Shown here one piece after another: positions 25,955 through 35,294 of a DNA stretch of 64,000 nucleotides; the first letter of the stretch is position 1; every line of letters starts with the position of its first letter. A program made the position numbers and the translations under genes. The DNA comes from Dyella silvae (lineage in GTDB: Bacteria; Pseudomonadota; Gammaproteobacteria; Xanthomonadales; Rhodanobacteraceae). The notes under the pieces were generated by a model that did no database searches, was not told where the DNA came from, and worked only from the letters and a program-made list of their open reading frames with translations. The stretch lies in contig NZ_JAPJBQ010000004.1 in the NCBI RefSeq assembly GCF_026421305.1, positions 1 to 64,000 on the forward strand. Reading direction: 5' to 3'.

Positions 25955-28153
25955 ATGGCGCCCGACCCTGTTGTGCCGGAGTTCCGGTATCGCGCATTCA
26001 TCAGTTACAGCCACCAGGACAAAGCCTGGGGCAGCTGGCTGCACAAAGCACTGGAAACCTATCGCGTTCCCCGCAGGCTGATCGGTCAGCGCACGGCGGC
26101 CGGTGTGATACCCAAACGGCTCGCACCGGTTTTCCGAGATCGTGACGAACTTGCGAGCGCCAACGATCTGGGAAGCAAGATCAACGAGGCGCTGCGGGAA
26201 TCAGCCAACCTCATCGTCATCTGCTCACCGCGCTCAGCGGCCTCGCGTTGGGTCAATGAAGAAGTGCTGGCCTTCAAGCGGCTTGGGCGTAGTGAGCGCA
26301 TCTTCTGCCTGATCGTCGATGGCGAACCCGATGCGAGCGCGATACCCGGCCGTGAGCACGAGGAATGCTTTGCACCGGCGCTGCGCTTTCGCCTGGCCGA
26401 GGACGGCGTGCCGGGAAGCGAGCCCGCCGAACCCATTGCCGCGGATGCGCGCGAGGGCAAGGACGGCAAGACCAACGCCAAACTCAAACTCATCGCCGGT
26501 CTTCTCGACATCGGATTTGACGCACTGAAACGGCGCGAACTGCAACGCCGCGTGCGGCGCATGACGGCACTGGCCGCGCTGGCGGTGGCCGTGATGGCCG
26601 TTACGACCACCCTGGCGATCACCGCCGTTATTGCGAGGAACGCCGCCGTGGTGGCCAGCCATGCGGCCGAGCGCCGACAGAAGCAGGCCGAGAATCTGGT
26701 GGATTTCATGCTTGGCGATCTGGGCGACAAACTTCAGCAGGTGTCGCGACTGGACATCATCGAATCGGTCGATGATCAGGCCATGCGCTATTTCCAGTCC
26801 CTGCCCATCATGGACGTCACCGACGAATCGCTGGCGCAACGCACGAAAGCACTCGAACGCATCGGCAGCGTGCGACTGGACGATGGCCATCTCCCCGCTG
26901 CGATGGAGTCGTTCCGAGCCGCCGCACAAATTCACGAAACACTTATCCAGCGAGATCCCAAAAGCACCGATCGCCTGTTGGCCTATGCGCGGCTGCAGGC
27001 GTTTATCGGCCTGACCTACTGGCGGCAGGGTCAGCTGGATGATGCGAAGGCCACCTTTGAAACTGCGCGCACCACGCTGAACCACGCGGCGTCGATGGCC
27101 TCCCACGACCCGACCCTTATGTTTGAGCTGGCGATGGTGGAGAACAACATCGGTCACGTGCTGGAGGCGAAAGGCCAGCTTGAAGAAGCCGCTGCGCCTT
27201 ATCACAACGAACTAGCACTATGTCAGCAGCTGGTAGCCATCAAACCCGGCAACACAGACTGGAATGTGCAACTGGGGAGCGCGCACAACAACGTGGGCAA
27301 GCTCGCGTTGATGCGCGGCGACATGAGCACGGCGGTAGCCGAGTATGCCGCTGACAACGCTATCGAAACCCGCCTCTTCGAACGCGACCCCAAGGACAAC
27401 AGCCAGAAAGAGAACGTGGTGACCTCACGCGCCATTTTGGGGCGCACCCTTGCGTTGACAGGCGACACCGGAGCGGCGGCCCAGGATCTGCAGCAAGCGC
27501 TGGACATGGCAGAGCAGCTACGGGCGCTCGACGCAAAGAACGCCACCAGCATGGAGGACTACGCCCTGTATTCGTCACAACTCAGCCGCCTTATGCGCCT
27601 CACCGGAAACACCGCCGAAGCGACCAGGCTGCTGAATCAGTCACTCGAAGCCTTCGCTACCCTGGTCAAGCAGGATCCCTCCGATGCCGGTTGGCAACGC
27701 GAGTTTGCCGAGGCGCAAACCGAGCAGGCCGAACAGCTGCGCAACGCAGCACGGAGAGATCAGGCACTCACTCAGGCACAGGCGGCCGTCGCCACGCTGA
27801 GCCCCTTGCTCGCCAAGCATCCCCATGACCGCGCCACACTATTAGCCACGGTCCGTGCCCAATACGTACTGGCAACCCTGACCGACGATCCGCACGCCGC
27901 TCAACAGCTTCTCGAAGACGCATTGGCCCTGACGCGAGCGGTCACGGGCGGCAAGGACGACCCCCGGCTGCTCAGTCAGCAAGTCAGTGTTCTGGTAGCG
28001 CTCGGGCGCACCGATGAGGCCCGGCCTCTCATCCAGAAACTCTGGGATACCGGCTATCGCGACCTGGCACTGGTCAATCTTCTCAAGCACGAGCACATCG
28101 ACTACCCGGTCAATACCGCGTTCTCAAAGGAGCTGGCGTCCCGCATGCGCTGA
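25955..28153 (+). CDS. TIR-TM-TPR protein
   Basis: About 732 residues, taken from the ATG at 25955 (GGAG 12 bases upstream), giving MAPDPVVPEFRYRAFISYSHQDK. A TIR domain spans residues ~10-145: FISYSHQDKAW box 1, RDRDEL, and SRWVNEEVLAF with Glu102/Glu103 in the place of the catalytic Glu of NAD-cleaving bacterial TIRs. One membrane helix lies near 204-227 and about ten helical TPR-like units fill 240-730 (YRNA, AATFETARTTL and EAAAPYHNELALCQQL patterns). The TIR domain is thus cytosolic, tethered to the membrane, with a large helical sensor or scaffold on the far side or along the membrane. First gene of a three-gene cassette. Confidence 0.88.
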   Translation: MAPDPVVPEFRYRAFISYSHQDKAWGSWLHKALETYRVPRRLIGQRTAAGVIPKRLAPVFRDRDELASANDLGSKINEALRESANLIVICSPRSAASRWVNEEVLAFKRLGRSERIFCLIVDGEPDASAIPGREHEECFAPALRFRLAEDGVPGSEPAEPIAADAREGKDGKTNAKLKLIAGLLDIGFDALKRRELQRRVRRMTALAALAVAVMAVTTTLAITAVIARNAAVVASHAAERRQKQAENLVDFMLGDLGDKLQQVSRLDIIESVDDQAMRYFQSLPIMDVTDESLAQRTKALERIGSVRLDDGHLPAAMESFRAAAQIHETLIQRDPKSTDRLLAYARLQAFIGLTYWRQGQLDDAKATFETARTTLNHAASMASHDPTLMFELAMVENNIGHVLEAKGQLEEAAAPYHNELALCQQLVAIKPGNTDWNVQLGSAHNNVGKLALMRGDMSTAVAEYAADNAIETRLFERDPKDNSQKENVVTSRAILGRTLALTGDTGAAAQDLQQALDMAEQLRALDAKNATSMEDYALYSSQLSRLMRLTGNTAEATRLLNQSLEAFATLVKQDPSDAGWQREFAEAQTEQAEQLRNAARRDQALTQAQAAVATLSPLLAKHPHDRATLLATVRAQYVLATLTDDPHAAQQLLEDALALTRAVTGGKDDPRLLSQQVSVLVALGRTDEARPLIQKLWDTGYRDLALVNLLKHEHIDYPVNTAFSKELASRMR

Positions 28154-28240
28154 TGCGCATCCCCGCAGCCACCACCATCCAGGCGACGCGGCCCGCCTTG
28201 CATGTGCCGCACCCCATGACTTCGGCAACGGAGAAACGAT

Positions 28241-28570
28241 ATGACGATCAAGGTAAAGCTTGTACCCAACGACGTACCTCCCGTCACTGTGCACCCCAAT
28301 CCATTCAGTGTGAACAACGGCAACGAGACGATCACATGGGTTCCGGATGCCGACCAGAGCTTCACGTTTGAAGGATTGACTGGATTACCCAACCCGCCTT
28401 TTTCGAATCTCGATATTCAGAGCACGGAAATCACCGTGCAAGATGCCAACGGCAATGGTGCTTCGGGTACGTATACCTATGCGGTCAGCGTGACCTATAA
28501 CAACCAGATCTATACCTCTGGACCCAACATCATCGCGGGGGGCGGCCAGCCGAGCATCAAGAACAACTGA
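28241..28570 (+). CDS. Small beta-rich hypothetical protein
   Basis: A 109-residue protein with no signal peptide or membrane helix, starting at 28241 behind GGAGAAACGAT. It is rich in Asn, Thr, Pro and Val with alternating strands (ETITWVPDADQSFTFEGLTG; TYTYAVSVTYNNQIYTSGPNII), as in an Ig-like or similar beta-sandwich. There are no cysteines and no catalytic motif. It lies 87 bases after the TIR gene and 32 before the SLOG-like gene, so it is a constant part of the cassette here. I do not recognise the family; a ligand-binding or regulatory subunit is possible. Confidence 0.72.
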   Translation: MTIKVKLVPNDVPPVTVHPNPFSVNNGNETITWVPDADQSFTFEGLTGLPNPPFSNLDIQSTEITVQDANGNGASGTYTYAVSVTYNNQIYTSGPNIIAGGGQPSIKNN

Positions 28571-28602
28571 ATCCGCTCGCAACTATCAGGGAAGCCAAGC
28601 TC

Positions 28603-30324
28603 ATGACGATGTCACATGCCGCCCTTTCCACCGTCACCCCCTTGGTTATTGGCGTCACAAGCCACCGCAATATTCCCGCGCACGAAATCGAACCCGTGCG
28701 GCGACGTGTGCGGGATTTTTTTGCCATGGTTCATCGCGAATTCCCCGAGCTTCCGCTGCTCGTGCTGTCGGCGCTGGCCGAAGGCGGCGATCAACTGGTG
28801 GCGCAAGAGGGGCTTGCTGCCGGCGCATCGCTGATTGCGCCGCTTCCCCTGCCTCGCGACTTGTATCTCGACGATTTCACCGATCCTGGTACCCGCGCCG
28901 CCTTTGAAGCGCTGTGCGATCAGGCCAACATCGTGCAGCTACCCAAACTCAAGGGCGTATCGCGTGCCGCCATCGCCGCGCCCGGCATGGAGCGCGATCG
29001 CCAGTACGCCAAAGCTGGTGTCTACATTGCCAGTCATTGCCACATGCTTCTCGCCATTTGGGACGGGAAGGATTCCGGCCGCCTCGGCGGCACCGCGCAG
29101 ATCGTCAACTATCACCTCAATGGCGAGCTGCCCGGCCTGACTGTGCGCCACCGCGAGGCACGCCACGTGCTCGGCGGAGGTGACGAGCGTCTCGTGTACC
29201 ACGTCGTGTGTTCGCGCGAAGGAGCGCACGATGATGTTGCGCCCGGCCTGACGCCCTTGCAGACCTGGTGGCGCACGGGCAACAGTGCGTTGCCGGGCGA
29301 TCAACTGCCACCCGAATTTCGGGCGATGTTTGCGCACATGGCGGAGTTCAACGCGGACGCCGCCAAATACAGTGCACAGATTGATGCCACCGACCGAGGA
29401 CACATCGACGACGCCCTGATCGATGACACCTTCATAGGACGCCTCTTCCAGGCAGCGGATTGGCTGGCGATGCATTTCCAGAAACGCGTTCTTCTGGCCT
29501 TGCGCACCACCTATGTACTGGCCGCGCTGATGGGTATTGCCTTCACGATCTACGCCCACTTGTCCGAACAGGACTTTCTCATCTACACCTTTCTTTTGCT
29601 GTTTGCGCTCGGCGGGGTCGTCGCCCTGCTCGCCCGCCATCGCGGATGGCATCGCAAATACCTCGACTACCGAGCCCTGGCAGAGGGTCTTCGCGTGCAG
29701 GCCTACTGGCGTCGCGCGGGTATATCCGCCAGCGGCGATCATGAGTTTTCGCATGACAGCTTTTTGCAGAAGCAGAACATAGAGCTTGGCTGGATTCGCC
29801 ACGTGATGCGTGCCGCCGGCATCTACACCACCACGTCCGCTGATGGCCACACGCCGGAGGCACTTGCCAGGGTGATCGACGAATGGGTCGGGCGGTCAGG
29901 CCAGTGCGGGCAACTGCACTACTTCGAGCGCAAAACGTTGGAACGCACCGGTTTGCACCACGTGACGGAAACCATTGGCCTGGTCAGTCTGTGGGGCGGC
30001 ATTTCGATCAGTGTCTTTCTGGCCGCCTTCGCACTCAACCTGTCGGAGACGATCAAGACGACACTAGTGACGATCATGGCATTTCTGTCGATCGTTGCCG
30101 CGGTGCGTGAGGCCTACGCCTATCGCAAGGCGGACAAGGAGCTGATCCGGCAGTACCGCTTTATGCAACGGATTTTCAGCAGTGCGCGAGCGGCACTGGA
30201 TCGCACGGCCGATCCTGTCAAGCAGCGGGAGATTCTTCTGGCGTTGGGCGACGCTGCGCTGACCGAACATGCGGAGTGGACGTTGATGCATCGCGAGCGC
30301 GATGTGGAGCACAGCAAGTTTTGA
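28603..30324 (+). CDS. SLOG-like domain plus four-TM (SLATT-like) protein
   Basis: A 573-residue protein. Residues ~12-160 form a Rossmann-like SLOG/LOG-type domain: IGVTSHRNIP at the start, LSALAEGGDQLVAQEGLAAGA as the nucleotide-binding turn, and MLLAIWDGKDSGRLGGTAQIV. Two membrane helices follow near 298-320 and 325-345, then a helical cytosolic part, then two more helices near 458-480 and 484-504 and a helical tail. This "ligand sensor plus membrane pore-like segment" layout resembles the SLOG-SLATT architectures described in nucleotide-centred conflict systems. No enzyme signature was identified with certainty. It is the last gene of the TIR cassette, followed by a REP pair. Confidence 0.8.
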   Translation: MTMSHAALSTVTPLVIGVTSHRNIPAHEIEPVRRRVRDFFAMVHREFPELPLLVLSALAEGGDQLVAQEGLAAGASLIAPLPLPRDLYLDDFTDPGTRAAFEALCDQANIVQLPKLKGVSRAAIAAPGMERDRQYAKAGVYIASHCHMLLAIWDGKDSGRLGGTAQIVNYHLNGELPGLTVRHREARHVLGGGDERLVYHVVCSREGAHDDVAPGLTPLQTWWRTGNSALPGDQLPPEFRAMFAHMAEFNADAAKYSAQIDATDRGHIDDALIDDTFIGRLFQAADWLAMHFQKRVLLALRTTYVLAALMGIAFTIYAHLSEQDFLIYTFLLLFALGGVVALLARHRGWHRKYLDYRALAEGLRVQAYWRRAGISASGDHEFSHDSFLQKQNIELGWIRHVMRAAGIYTTTSADGHTPEALARVIDEWVGRSGQCGQLHYFERKTLERTGLHHVTETIGLVSLWGGISISVFLAAFALNLSETIKTTLVTIMAFLSIVAAVREAYAYRKADKELIRQYRFMQRIFSSARAALDRTADPVKQREILLALGDAALTEHAEWTLMHRERDVEHSKF

Positions 30325-30377
30325 CGGTGATCGGTGCCTGGGGCTTGCTCGAAATCGCCGGCGCACTATGTATTGCC

Positions 30378-30473
30378 TCACCGTCATCCCAGCGAAAGCT
30401 GGGATCCAGCGACTTTCGGTTTTTCGCGACGCGTGAAGGCACTGGATCCCAGCTTTCGCTGGGATGACGGTGA
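30378..30473. repeat. Paired inverted REP elements
   Basis: Two head-to-head copies of the CGTCATCCCAGC / GCTGGGATGACG palindrome, at 30378-30409 and 30442-30473, can pair over ~30 bases. They lie right after the SLOG-like gene and act as a likely transcript end or target of REP-associated transposase activity. Confidence 0.85.
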
Positions 30474-30566
30474 GGGTGAGATGAAGGTTGCTACAAAGCG
30501 TGAAGGGCCTTGGATCGGACTCCGGGTCGGCCCTCTTCATTCACCATCTCTTGCGAAGACCTAGCC

Positions 30567-32576
30567 TTACTGACGACCACCCTGCATCAACAAGAAATAG
30601 CTCGCCGCCGACCAACTGAAGTTGAGCGACTGATAGCCGTGCCCGCTCAGAGGATCGTAGTTTTCGTACATGGGCGCCTGCTGCGTCAGCCCCTGGGCAT
30701 GGAGCACCAGCTGACGCGCCATCTCATCGGCTTGGTCGCGGTATCCATAGCGCCGCAGCGCCTCGACCCCGAAATACGACTGATCAAGCCAAACTGGACC
30801 ACGCCAGTAGCCTTTGATCGGTGAGAAATGAGGATCGTCTTTGGCCAGCGTGGGAAGCGGCATGACGGTGGCGAACTTGTTGGGATCACGCATCACTTTG
30901 CTGACGGCGCGGGCCTGATCGTCGCTTGCCACGCCTGCCCAGAGTGGAGCCCATCCTTCCGAGCCGTAGACGCGCACGCGCTGGTCGCTGCCAAGCCGGG
31001 CGTCGAAGAAATAACCGGCCGCCGGATCGAACATCCGCTGCTGGATCGCCGCCTTCATGGAGGCCGCTTCCTGCTGCCACGCGTCGTGCTCAGCGGTCTT
31101 GCCGAGCACCTGCGCCAGCTCAGCAAGGTCAAGCTTCTCCCGGTAGAGATAAGCGTTAAGGTCCACCGATTCCTGATTCAGCGACCACGCGCCCTCCCCG
31201 TTCTTCACCATCACCGCAGCGTCGAAGCGCACGGCATTGTCCATGCCGCTTTCCCACGCGGCAGCGATGCGTGTGCCGTCGGTGGAGCCATATTCCGCCA
31301 GGCCGTTGTGATCGTGATCGCGCGCCGCGAACCACCAGCGGTGATAGCGCACCAGCTTGTCGTACATATCGGCAACAAACGCCCGGTCACCGGTCTGGTG
31401 ATAAATCGCCAGCACGGCCCAGGTGGCAAGTGGCGGTTTGGTGTCGCGCCAGTTGTTCTCGGCCTTGTCCAGATAGACGCAGTCGGGAACCATGCCGTCG
31501 GCGCCCTGGTAGTCGAACATCGCACGCATCTGATCGCGCGCAAGGTCCGGCGCAAAGTGGGCCAGTGCAGCGGCGTGCTTCCACGAATCCCACGCCCAGA
31601 ATCCATTGAAATCGGGATTGGAATACGACGGGATCACGCCGTCATGGTGCAGATCGCCGCGCGCAGCACGCCAGTTGCCCAGCAACGTGAGCATGGCCTT
31701 TACGGCGACCCGCTGCGCGACGTTGTCCGGCACGCCCTGCAGATGATGGGACGAGACGTCTTTCAGATAACCCGCCCAGCGTTCGCGATTCGCGCGCCAC
31801 GCGGCGCTGTCGTCAACGGCGGGGGGCGTGTCCTTACCGGTGTCGTAGACCAGCGTCTGATCGACAAAGACACTGATCGTCTCGCCAGGCTTCAAGGTCA
31901 GCGGAGCGCTTGGCGCGATCTGATAGTCGCTGCCTTTCAGGGTGACACGGCCGGCGTCTTCGCCGTGAAGGCGCGTGGTCAAGGTGCTGCGACTGTGAGC
32001 AAAGGTCTGCATCACTTGGCCATCCGTCACGGCAAGCCGCGCACCCTGCAACGTCATGGCGCGATTCGCGATGGAAAGGTCCATCGTTCGCGCATCGGTC
32101 GATGTGAGGTCGATCTTTACAACGGCATGCCACGAATCGGCGAAGAACAGCGTTTGTTGCACGGCAAGGCCGGGGGCCGCATAGCTGCGCATCAGATAGC
32201 CGGGGCCCGCGTGACTTTCGACGGGCGTCAGCGTCACCTTCTGATGACTCACCGCATCGCTCATGACCAGCTGGGCAAAGCGCGCTCCCGCCCATTGTCC
32301 GCCCGAGAGGCTATGCACGAACGGCCCGGTAAAGCCGGAAGCCGGGTCGCTGACGGGCGGCAGGCTGTAGCCATGCCAGGCGCCCGCATCGAAGAAGATA
32401 TTGAAACTGCGATCAGTGGGGTTCTTCGGTGTGCCGTGCATATCCAGCACATCAAGAATGGGCGCAGCTTGCGCGGCCGAATTTACCGGGGCGGCTGCCT
32501 GAACATTCGCCCCCGCCAACGCCAGTCCGAGGACCAGTAACGCGATGCGCCGATGCCTGATCGAAAAATGTTTCAC
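30567..32576 (-). CDS. Exported clan GH-G-like (GH63/trehalase fold) glycosidase
   Basis: A 669-residue protein with a signal peptide (cleavage near NVQAA, residue 27). A beta-sandwich N-terminal domain (to ~residue 260) is followed by an (alpha/alpha)6 barrel. The blocks GVIPSYSNPDFNGFWAWDSWKHAAALAHF, WAVLAIYHQTGDRAFVADMYDKLVRYHRWW, and KGYWRGPVWLDQSYFGVEALRRYG are those of the MGH1-like GH63 group. A Glu/Asp in ESGMDNAVRFD is a catalytic candidate. It is likely periplasmic and removes glucosyl or mannosyl units from oligosaccharides; exact substrate unknown. Downstream of the TonB receptor on the same strand, but separated by a strong terminator. Confidence 0.85.
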   Translation of the reverse strand: MKHFSIRHRRIALLVLGLALAGANVQAAAPVNSAAQAAPILDVLDMHGTPKNPTDRSFNIFFDAGAWHGYSLPPVSDPASGFTGPFVHSLSGGQWAGARFAQLVMSDAVSHQKVTLTPVESHAGPGYLMRSYAAPGLAVQQTLFFADSWHAVVKIDLTSTDARTMDLSIANRAMTLQGARLAVTDGQVMQTFAHSRSTLTTRLHGEDAGRVTLKGSDYQIAPSAPLTLKPGETISVFVDQTLVYDTGKDTPPAVDDSAAWRANRERWAGYLKDVSSHHLQGVPDNVAQRVAVKAMLTLLGNWRAARGDLHHDGVIPSYSNPDFNGFWAWDSWKHAAALAHFAPDLARDQMRAMFDYQGADGMVPDCVYLDKAENNWRDTKPPLATWAVLAIYHQTGDRAFVADMYDKLVRYHRWWFAARDHDHNGLAEYGSTDGTRIAAAWESGMDNAVRFDAAVMVKNGEGAWSLNQESVDLNAYLYREKLDLAELAQVLGKTAEHDAWQQEAASMKAAIQQRMFDPAAGYFFDARLGSDQRVRVYGSEGWAPLWAGVASDDQARAVSKVMRDPNKFATVMPLPTLAKDDPHFSPIKGYWRGPVWLDQSYFGVEALRRYGYRDQADEMARQLVLHAQGLTQQAPMYENYDPLSGHGYQSLNFSWSAASYFLLMQGGRQ

Positions 32577-32606
32577 ACGATGCTCCAGAGGGTACTCCGC
32601 ACCCTA

Positions 32607-32682
32607 GCACGGCGTTTTCCACAAAACGCCGTGCCCAAAAAAAGTGCGAGGCGCCGGCTGCATCACGCAACCAGCGCCTCGC
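32607..32682 (-). terminator. Intrinsic terminator plus second hairpin after the TonB receptor gene
   Basis: On the minus strand, stem GCGAGGCGC/GCGCCTCGC (32646-32682) is followed by a run of seven U (32637-32643), a textbook intrinsic terminator. Directly behind it a perfect 12-bp stem GCACGGCGTTTT/AAAACGCCGTGC (32607-32634) could terminate further or protect the next mRNA end. So the receptor and the glycosidase may not be fully co-transcribed. Confidence 0.75.
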
Positions 32683-32720
32683 TGCCTAGCCCAGGGGAGG
32701 GACTAAGACCAGACACTTCA

Positions 32721-35294
32721 TCAGAACTGATACTTGACCTGCAGGTTGACCTCACGCCCTTCGATGGAGCGGGCGAGAATCACGCCGCCGCCACTGGCGA
32801 AACCGAACAGACGGGCATTGCCCTCGGTCACGCCAATCTCGTTGGTGAGGTTGGTGCCACGCAGCGTCACCACCCAGTTCTGGCCGATGTTGGCCATCGC
32901 ACCGGCGCTGAAGTCGTAGTAGTGGCCGAGCGGCTGCTGGTTGAGCTGATCGCCGTAACGCGTACCCACGTACTCGTAGGTCAGCCAGAACTTCAGGCTG
33001 CCCCAGCTGGTGGGAATGAAGTATCCCGGCGTCAGGCGGTACTGCACCTTCGGCTGACGGTCGAGCTGCTTGCCACTGATGCTGTCGCAACGGTTGCTGC
33101 CATCCTGCGCCACGTACGGCACGCAGCCGGCGTAGTCGGAGTAATGACCGTCCATGTAGTTGCCGCTCAGCGCAACGGAGAAATTCTCGAACGGCTTGAC
33201 CGTCACCGCCGCGTTGAGGCCCTTGGTCACCGAGCCGTACACCAGGTTGACCTGACCCGTGGGCAGATCGATCGAGTACGGGATGCCGTGGAAAAGCCTG
33301 CGGTAGGCCACCACGTCCGCGAAGATCCACGGTGCCTGGTATTTGAAGCCGAGTTCCATGTTGTGGATCTTCTCGACCGGCGGGTGGCCGAGATTCACCA
33401 CATCATCAAAGCCCGGCAGGAACACGCCGTCGTTGACGCGCGCATACGCGCTCATGTTGTCGTTGAAGGTGTAGTTGGCACCCAGCGTCCACGAGGGTGC
33501 GCTGCGCGAGCTGGTCGGATGCTGCTTGCTGTTGATCAGGAATTCGGCGTTGTTGTTGTACACCGTGTTCGGGTTGTTATCGAGGTCGCCCGACGAGGTG
33601 TTCTGGAACCAGCCACCGATGTCATCGTGGTGAATACGAACGCCACCGTCGAAACGCCACTTGCCCACGTTCCACACATCGGCCAGATAGAACGCCCACG
33701 TCGTGGCGTGCCAGCGCTCGTTGAATGCCATCCACGACTGCGGCTGGCTGTTCCAGAACAGACCCTGACCATCCGTGAGCTGGTAGTTGTTCACGCCGTC
33801 GGTCATGTTGACCACGATCGGATTCGGGTTGCTCCTGGCCTGCATCAGCATGTTCAGGCCGTCTTCTTCGATATGGCGCTGGTCATACACGGCGGTGTAG
33901 TTGCCGAAGGTCAGCGTGTTGCCTTCAAACAATTCCTTGCTGACGCGGAGCTCGTTACTGACCGCGCTGATCTGCTTGTGAATGTATTCCGGGTTCTGGA
34001 TGGTGACGTTTTCGTTCATGTTCGCCGGCTTGCCATTGGTATACGTGGCAGTCGTCGCGAGGTTAGGCGGCAGGCCGAACGAAGAGGCCATGCCGGCAAT
34101 GGTGTTGGCCAACGTATCCGGGTTGGCGCCCGTGCTGTAGAACGCCGTCGTGTCCATGTTGCCGGTGGTGAAGTACAGCTTGTCCGACAGCGACCAGCCG
34201 TTATCCCAGTCCAGATCCAGGTTGGCCCCGAAGATGTGGACGTTGCCGCCTTGTCCGTTGGCCATGTCGATGTTCTGACCGGCCGGCCCACAGCCTGCCG
34301 TGTAGCACGGGTCCAGCTGAAGGAACATGCGCCGGTCGGCGTTGCTGCCGAACGTGCCGGTCAAGGGGCTGAAGTTCGGGTACGCCGAGAACTGGCCGGC
34401 AGAGGGGTTGAGAATGGGCGTATCGGTCACCCACTGGTTCTTGTCCTTCAGCACGCGCGCAAAGAACATGATCGAACCGTGGTCGAGGTCGTGGCTGAGC
34501 GTCGCGGTCAGCTGCCCGCCGTCGTCAGCATAGAACTGCGGATCGCGCACGCCGTTGGACTTGCGCCAGAAACCGCCGATGCTGCCGTACCAGCCGCTGT
34601 TCTTGCTGATCGGAAAACCATAGAAACCGTCGATGCGGACCATACCCTCTGAACCGACCGTCAGGCCGATGTCGCCCGAAGGCTTGCTGCTGCCTTCGCG
34701 CAGGATGAAGTTGGCGATCATGCCCGGCTGGCCGTTGCCGTACAGCACCGAGGTACCGCCCTGCACCGCCTCGAGGCGGTCGATGGTGTCATCGAGGCGC
34801 ACCATCGCATCGGTAAAGTAGTCCCACTTCGGGAACAGCGGCGCACCGTTCATCTGCATGGTGACGAAGGGCGCACCGCTGTCGGACGGGAAACCCGCAA
34901 CTTCGATGTTTGCACCGGTCTGGCCACCCGAGGACTCCGGATAGACGCCTGGTGAGATTTTCAACAAGTCAGCGACGCTGACCGGGTTCAATTCTTTGAT
35001 CTGTTGCAGGGTCGCCGTGGTGATGGAGTAGCTGGCGTCGATCTTGCGGATACCGCCTGCGCTGGAGTTGCCGGTCACCACCACCTGATCCAGGCTCTGC
35101 ACGGTCTTGTTGGCCGATGCAGCTTGCTGGCGCTGCTCCACCGAGTCCTTGTTCGCGGCCTTGGCGGGTTGCGTCTGCGCCTGGGGTTGCGCTGCGGGTG
35201 CTGTGGCATCCTGCGCATGCAATGCGCTGGTCATCAGCACGGCGCCGATGGCCGCTGCCAACACGTGCTTATCGATCTTCTTCCAACCCTTCAT
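32721..35294 (-). CDS. TonB-dependent outer-membrane receptor
   Basis: About 857 residues from the ATG at 35294 (GGGGAGGAG upstream); a longer frame exists but has no site. Signal peptide to ~residue 28 (LAAAIGAVLMTSALHAQ), then a Pro/Gln-rich linker and the TonB box/plug (SLDQVVVTGNSSAG). The plug domain has NPVSVADLLKISPGVYPE and RLEAVQGGTSVLYGNGQPGMIANFILR. A 22-strand barrel ends in ..REVNLQVKYQF with the C-terminal Phe. No N-terminal signalling extension. Next to a DgoR-type regulator and a shared upstream motif, it probably imports galactoside or galactonate-containing oligosaccharides. Transport across the outer membrane uses TonB-ExbBD encoded elsewhere. Confidence 0.93.
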   Translation of the reverse strand: MKGWKKIDKHVLAAAIGAVLMTSALHAQDATAPAAQPQAQTQPAKAANKDSVEQRQQAASANKTVQSLDQVVVTGNSSAGGIRKIDASYSITTATLQQIKELNPVSVADLLKISPGVYPESSGGQTGANIEVAGFPSDSGAPFVTMQMNGAPLFPKWDYFTDAMVRLDDTIDRLEAVQGGTSVLYGNGQPGMIANFILREGSSKPSGDIGLTVGSEGMVRIDGFYGFPISKNSGWYGSIGGFWRKSNGVRDPQFYADDGGQLTATLSHDLDHGSIMFFARVLKDKNQWVTDTPILNPSAGQFSAYPNFSPLTGTFGSNADRRMFLQLDPCYTAGCGPAGQNIDMANGQGGNVHIFGANLDLDWDNGWSLSDKLYFTTGNMDTTAFYSTGANPDTLANTIAGMASSFGLPPNLATTATYTNGKPANMNENVTIQNPEYIHKQISAVSNELRVSKELFEGNTLTFGNYTAVYDQRHIEEDGLNMLMQARSNPNPIVVNMTDGVNNYQLTDGQGLFWNSQPQSWMAFNERWHATTWAFYLADVWNVGKWRFDGGVRIHHDDIGGWFQNTSSGDLDNNPNTVYNNNAEFLINSKQHPTSSRSAPSWTLGANYTFNDNMSAYARVNDGVFLPGFDDVVNLGHPPVEKIHNMELGFKYQAPWIFADVVAYRRLFHGIPYSIDLPTGQVNLVYGSVTKGLNAAVTVKPFENFSVALSGNYMDGHYSDYAGCVPYVAQDGSNRCDSISGKQLDRQPKVQYRLTPGYFIPTSWGSLKFWLTYEYVGTRYGDQLNQQPLGHYYDFSAGAMANIGQNWVVTLRGTNLTNEIGVTEGNARLFGFASGGGVILARSIEGREVNLQVKYQF

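Noticed and set aside
32553-34652. Plus-strand open frame of 699 codons
   Set aside because: It lies antisense to the TonB receptor, has no family pattern and no ribosome site; long antisense frames are expected in GC-rich DNA.
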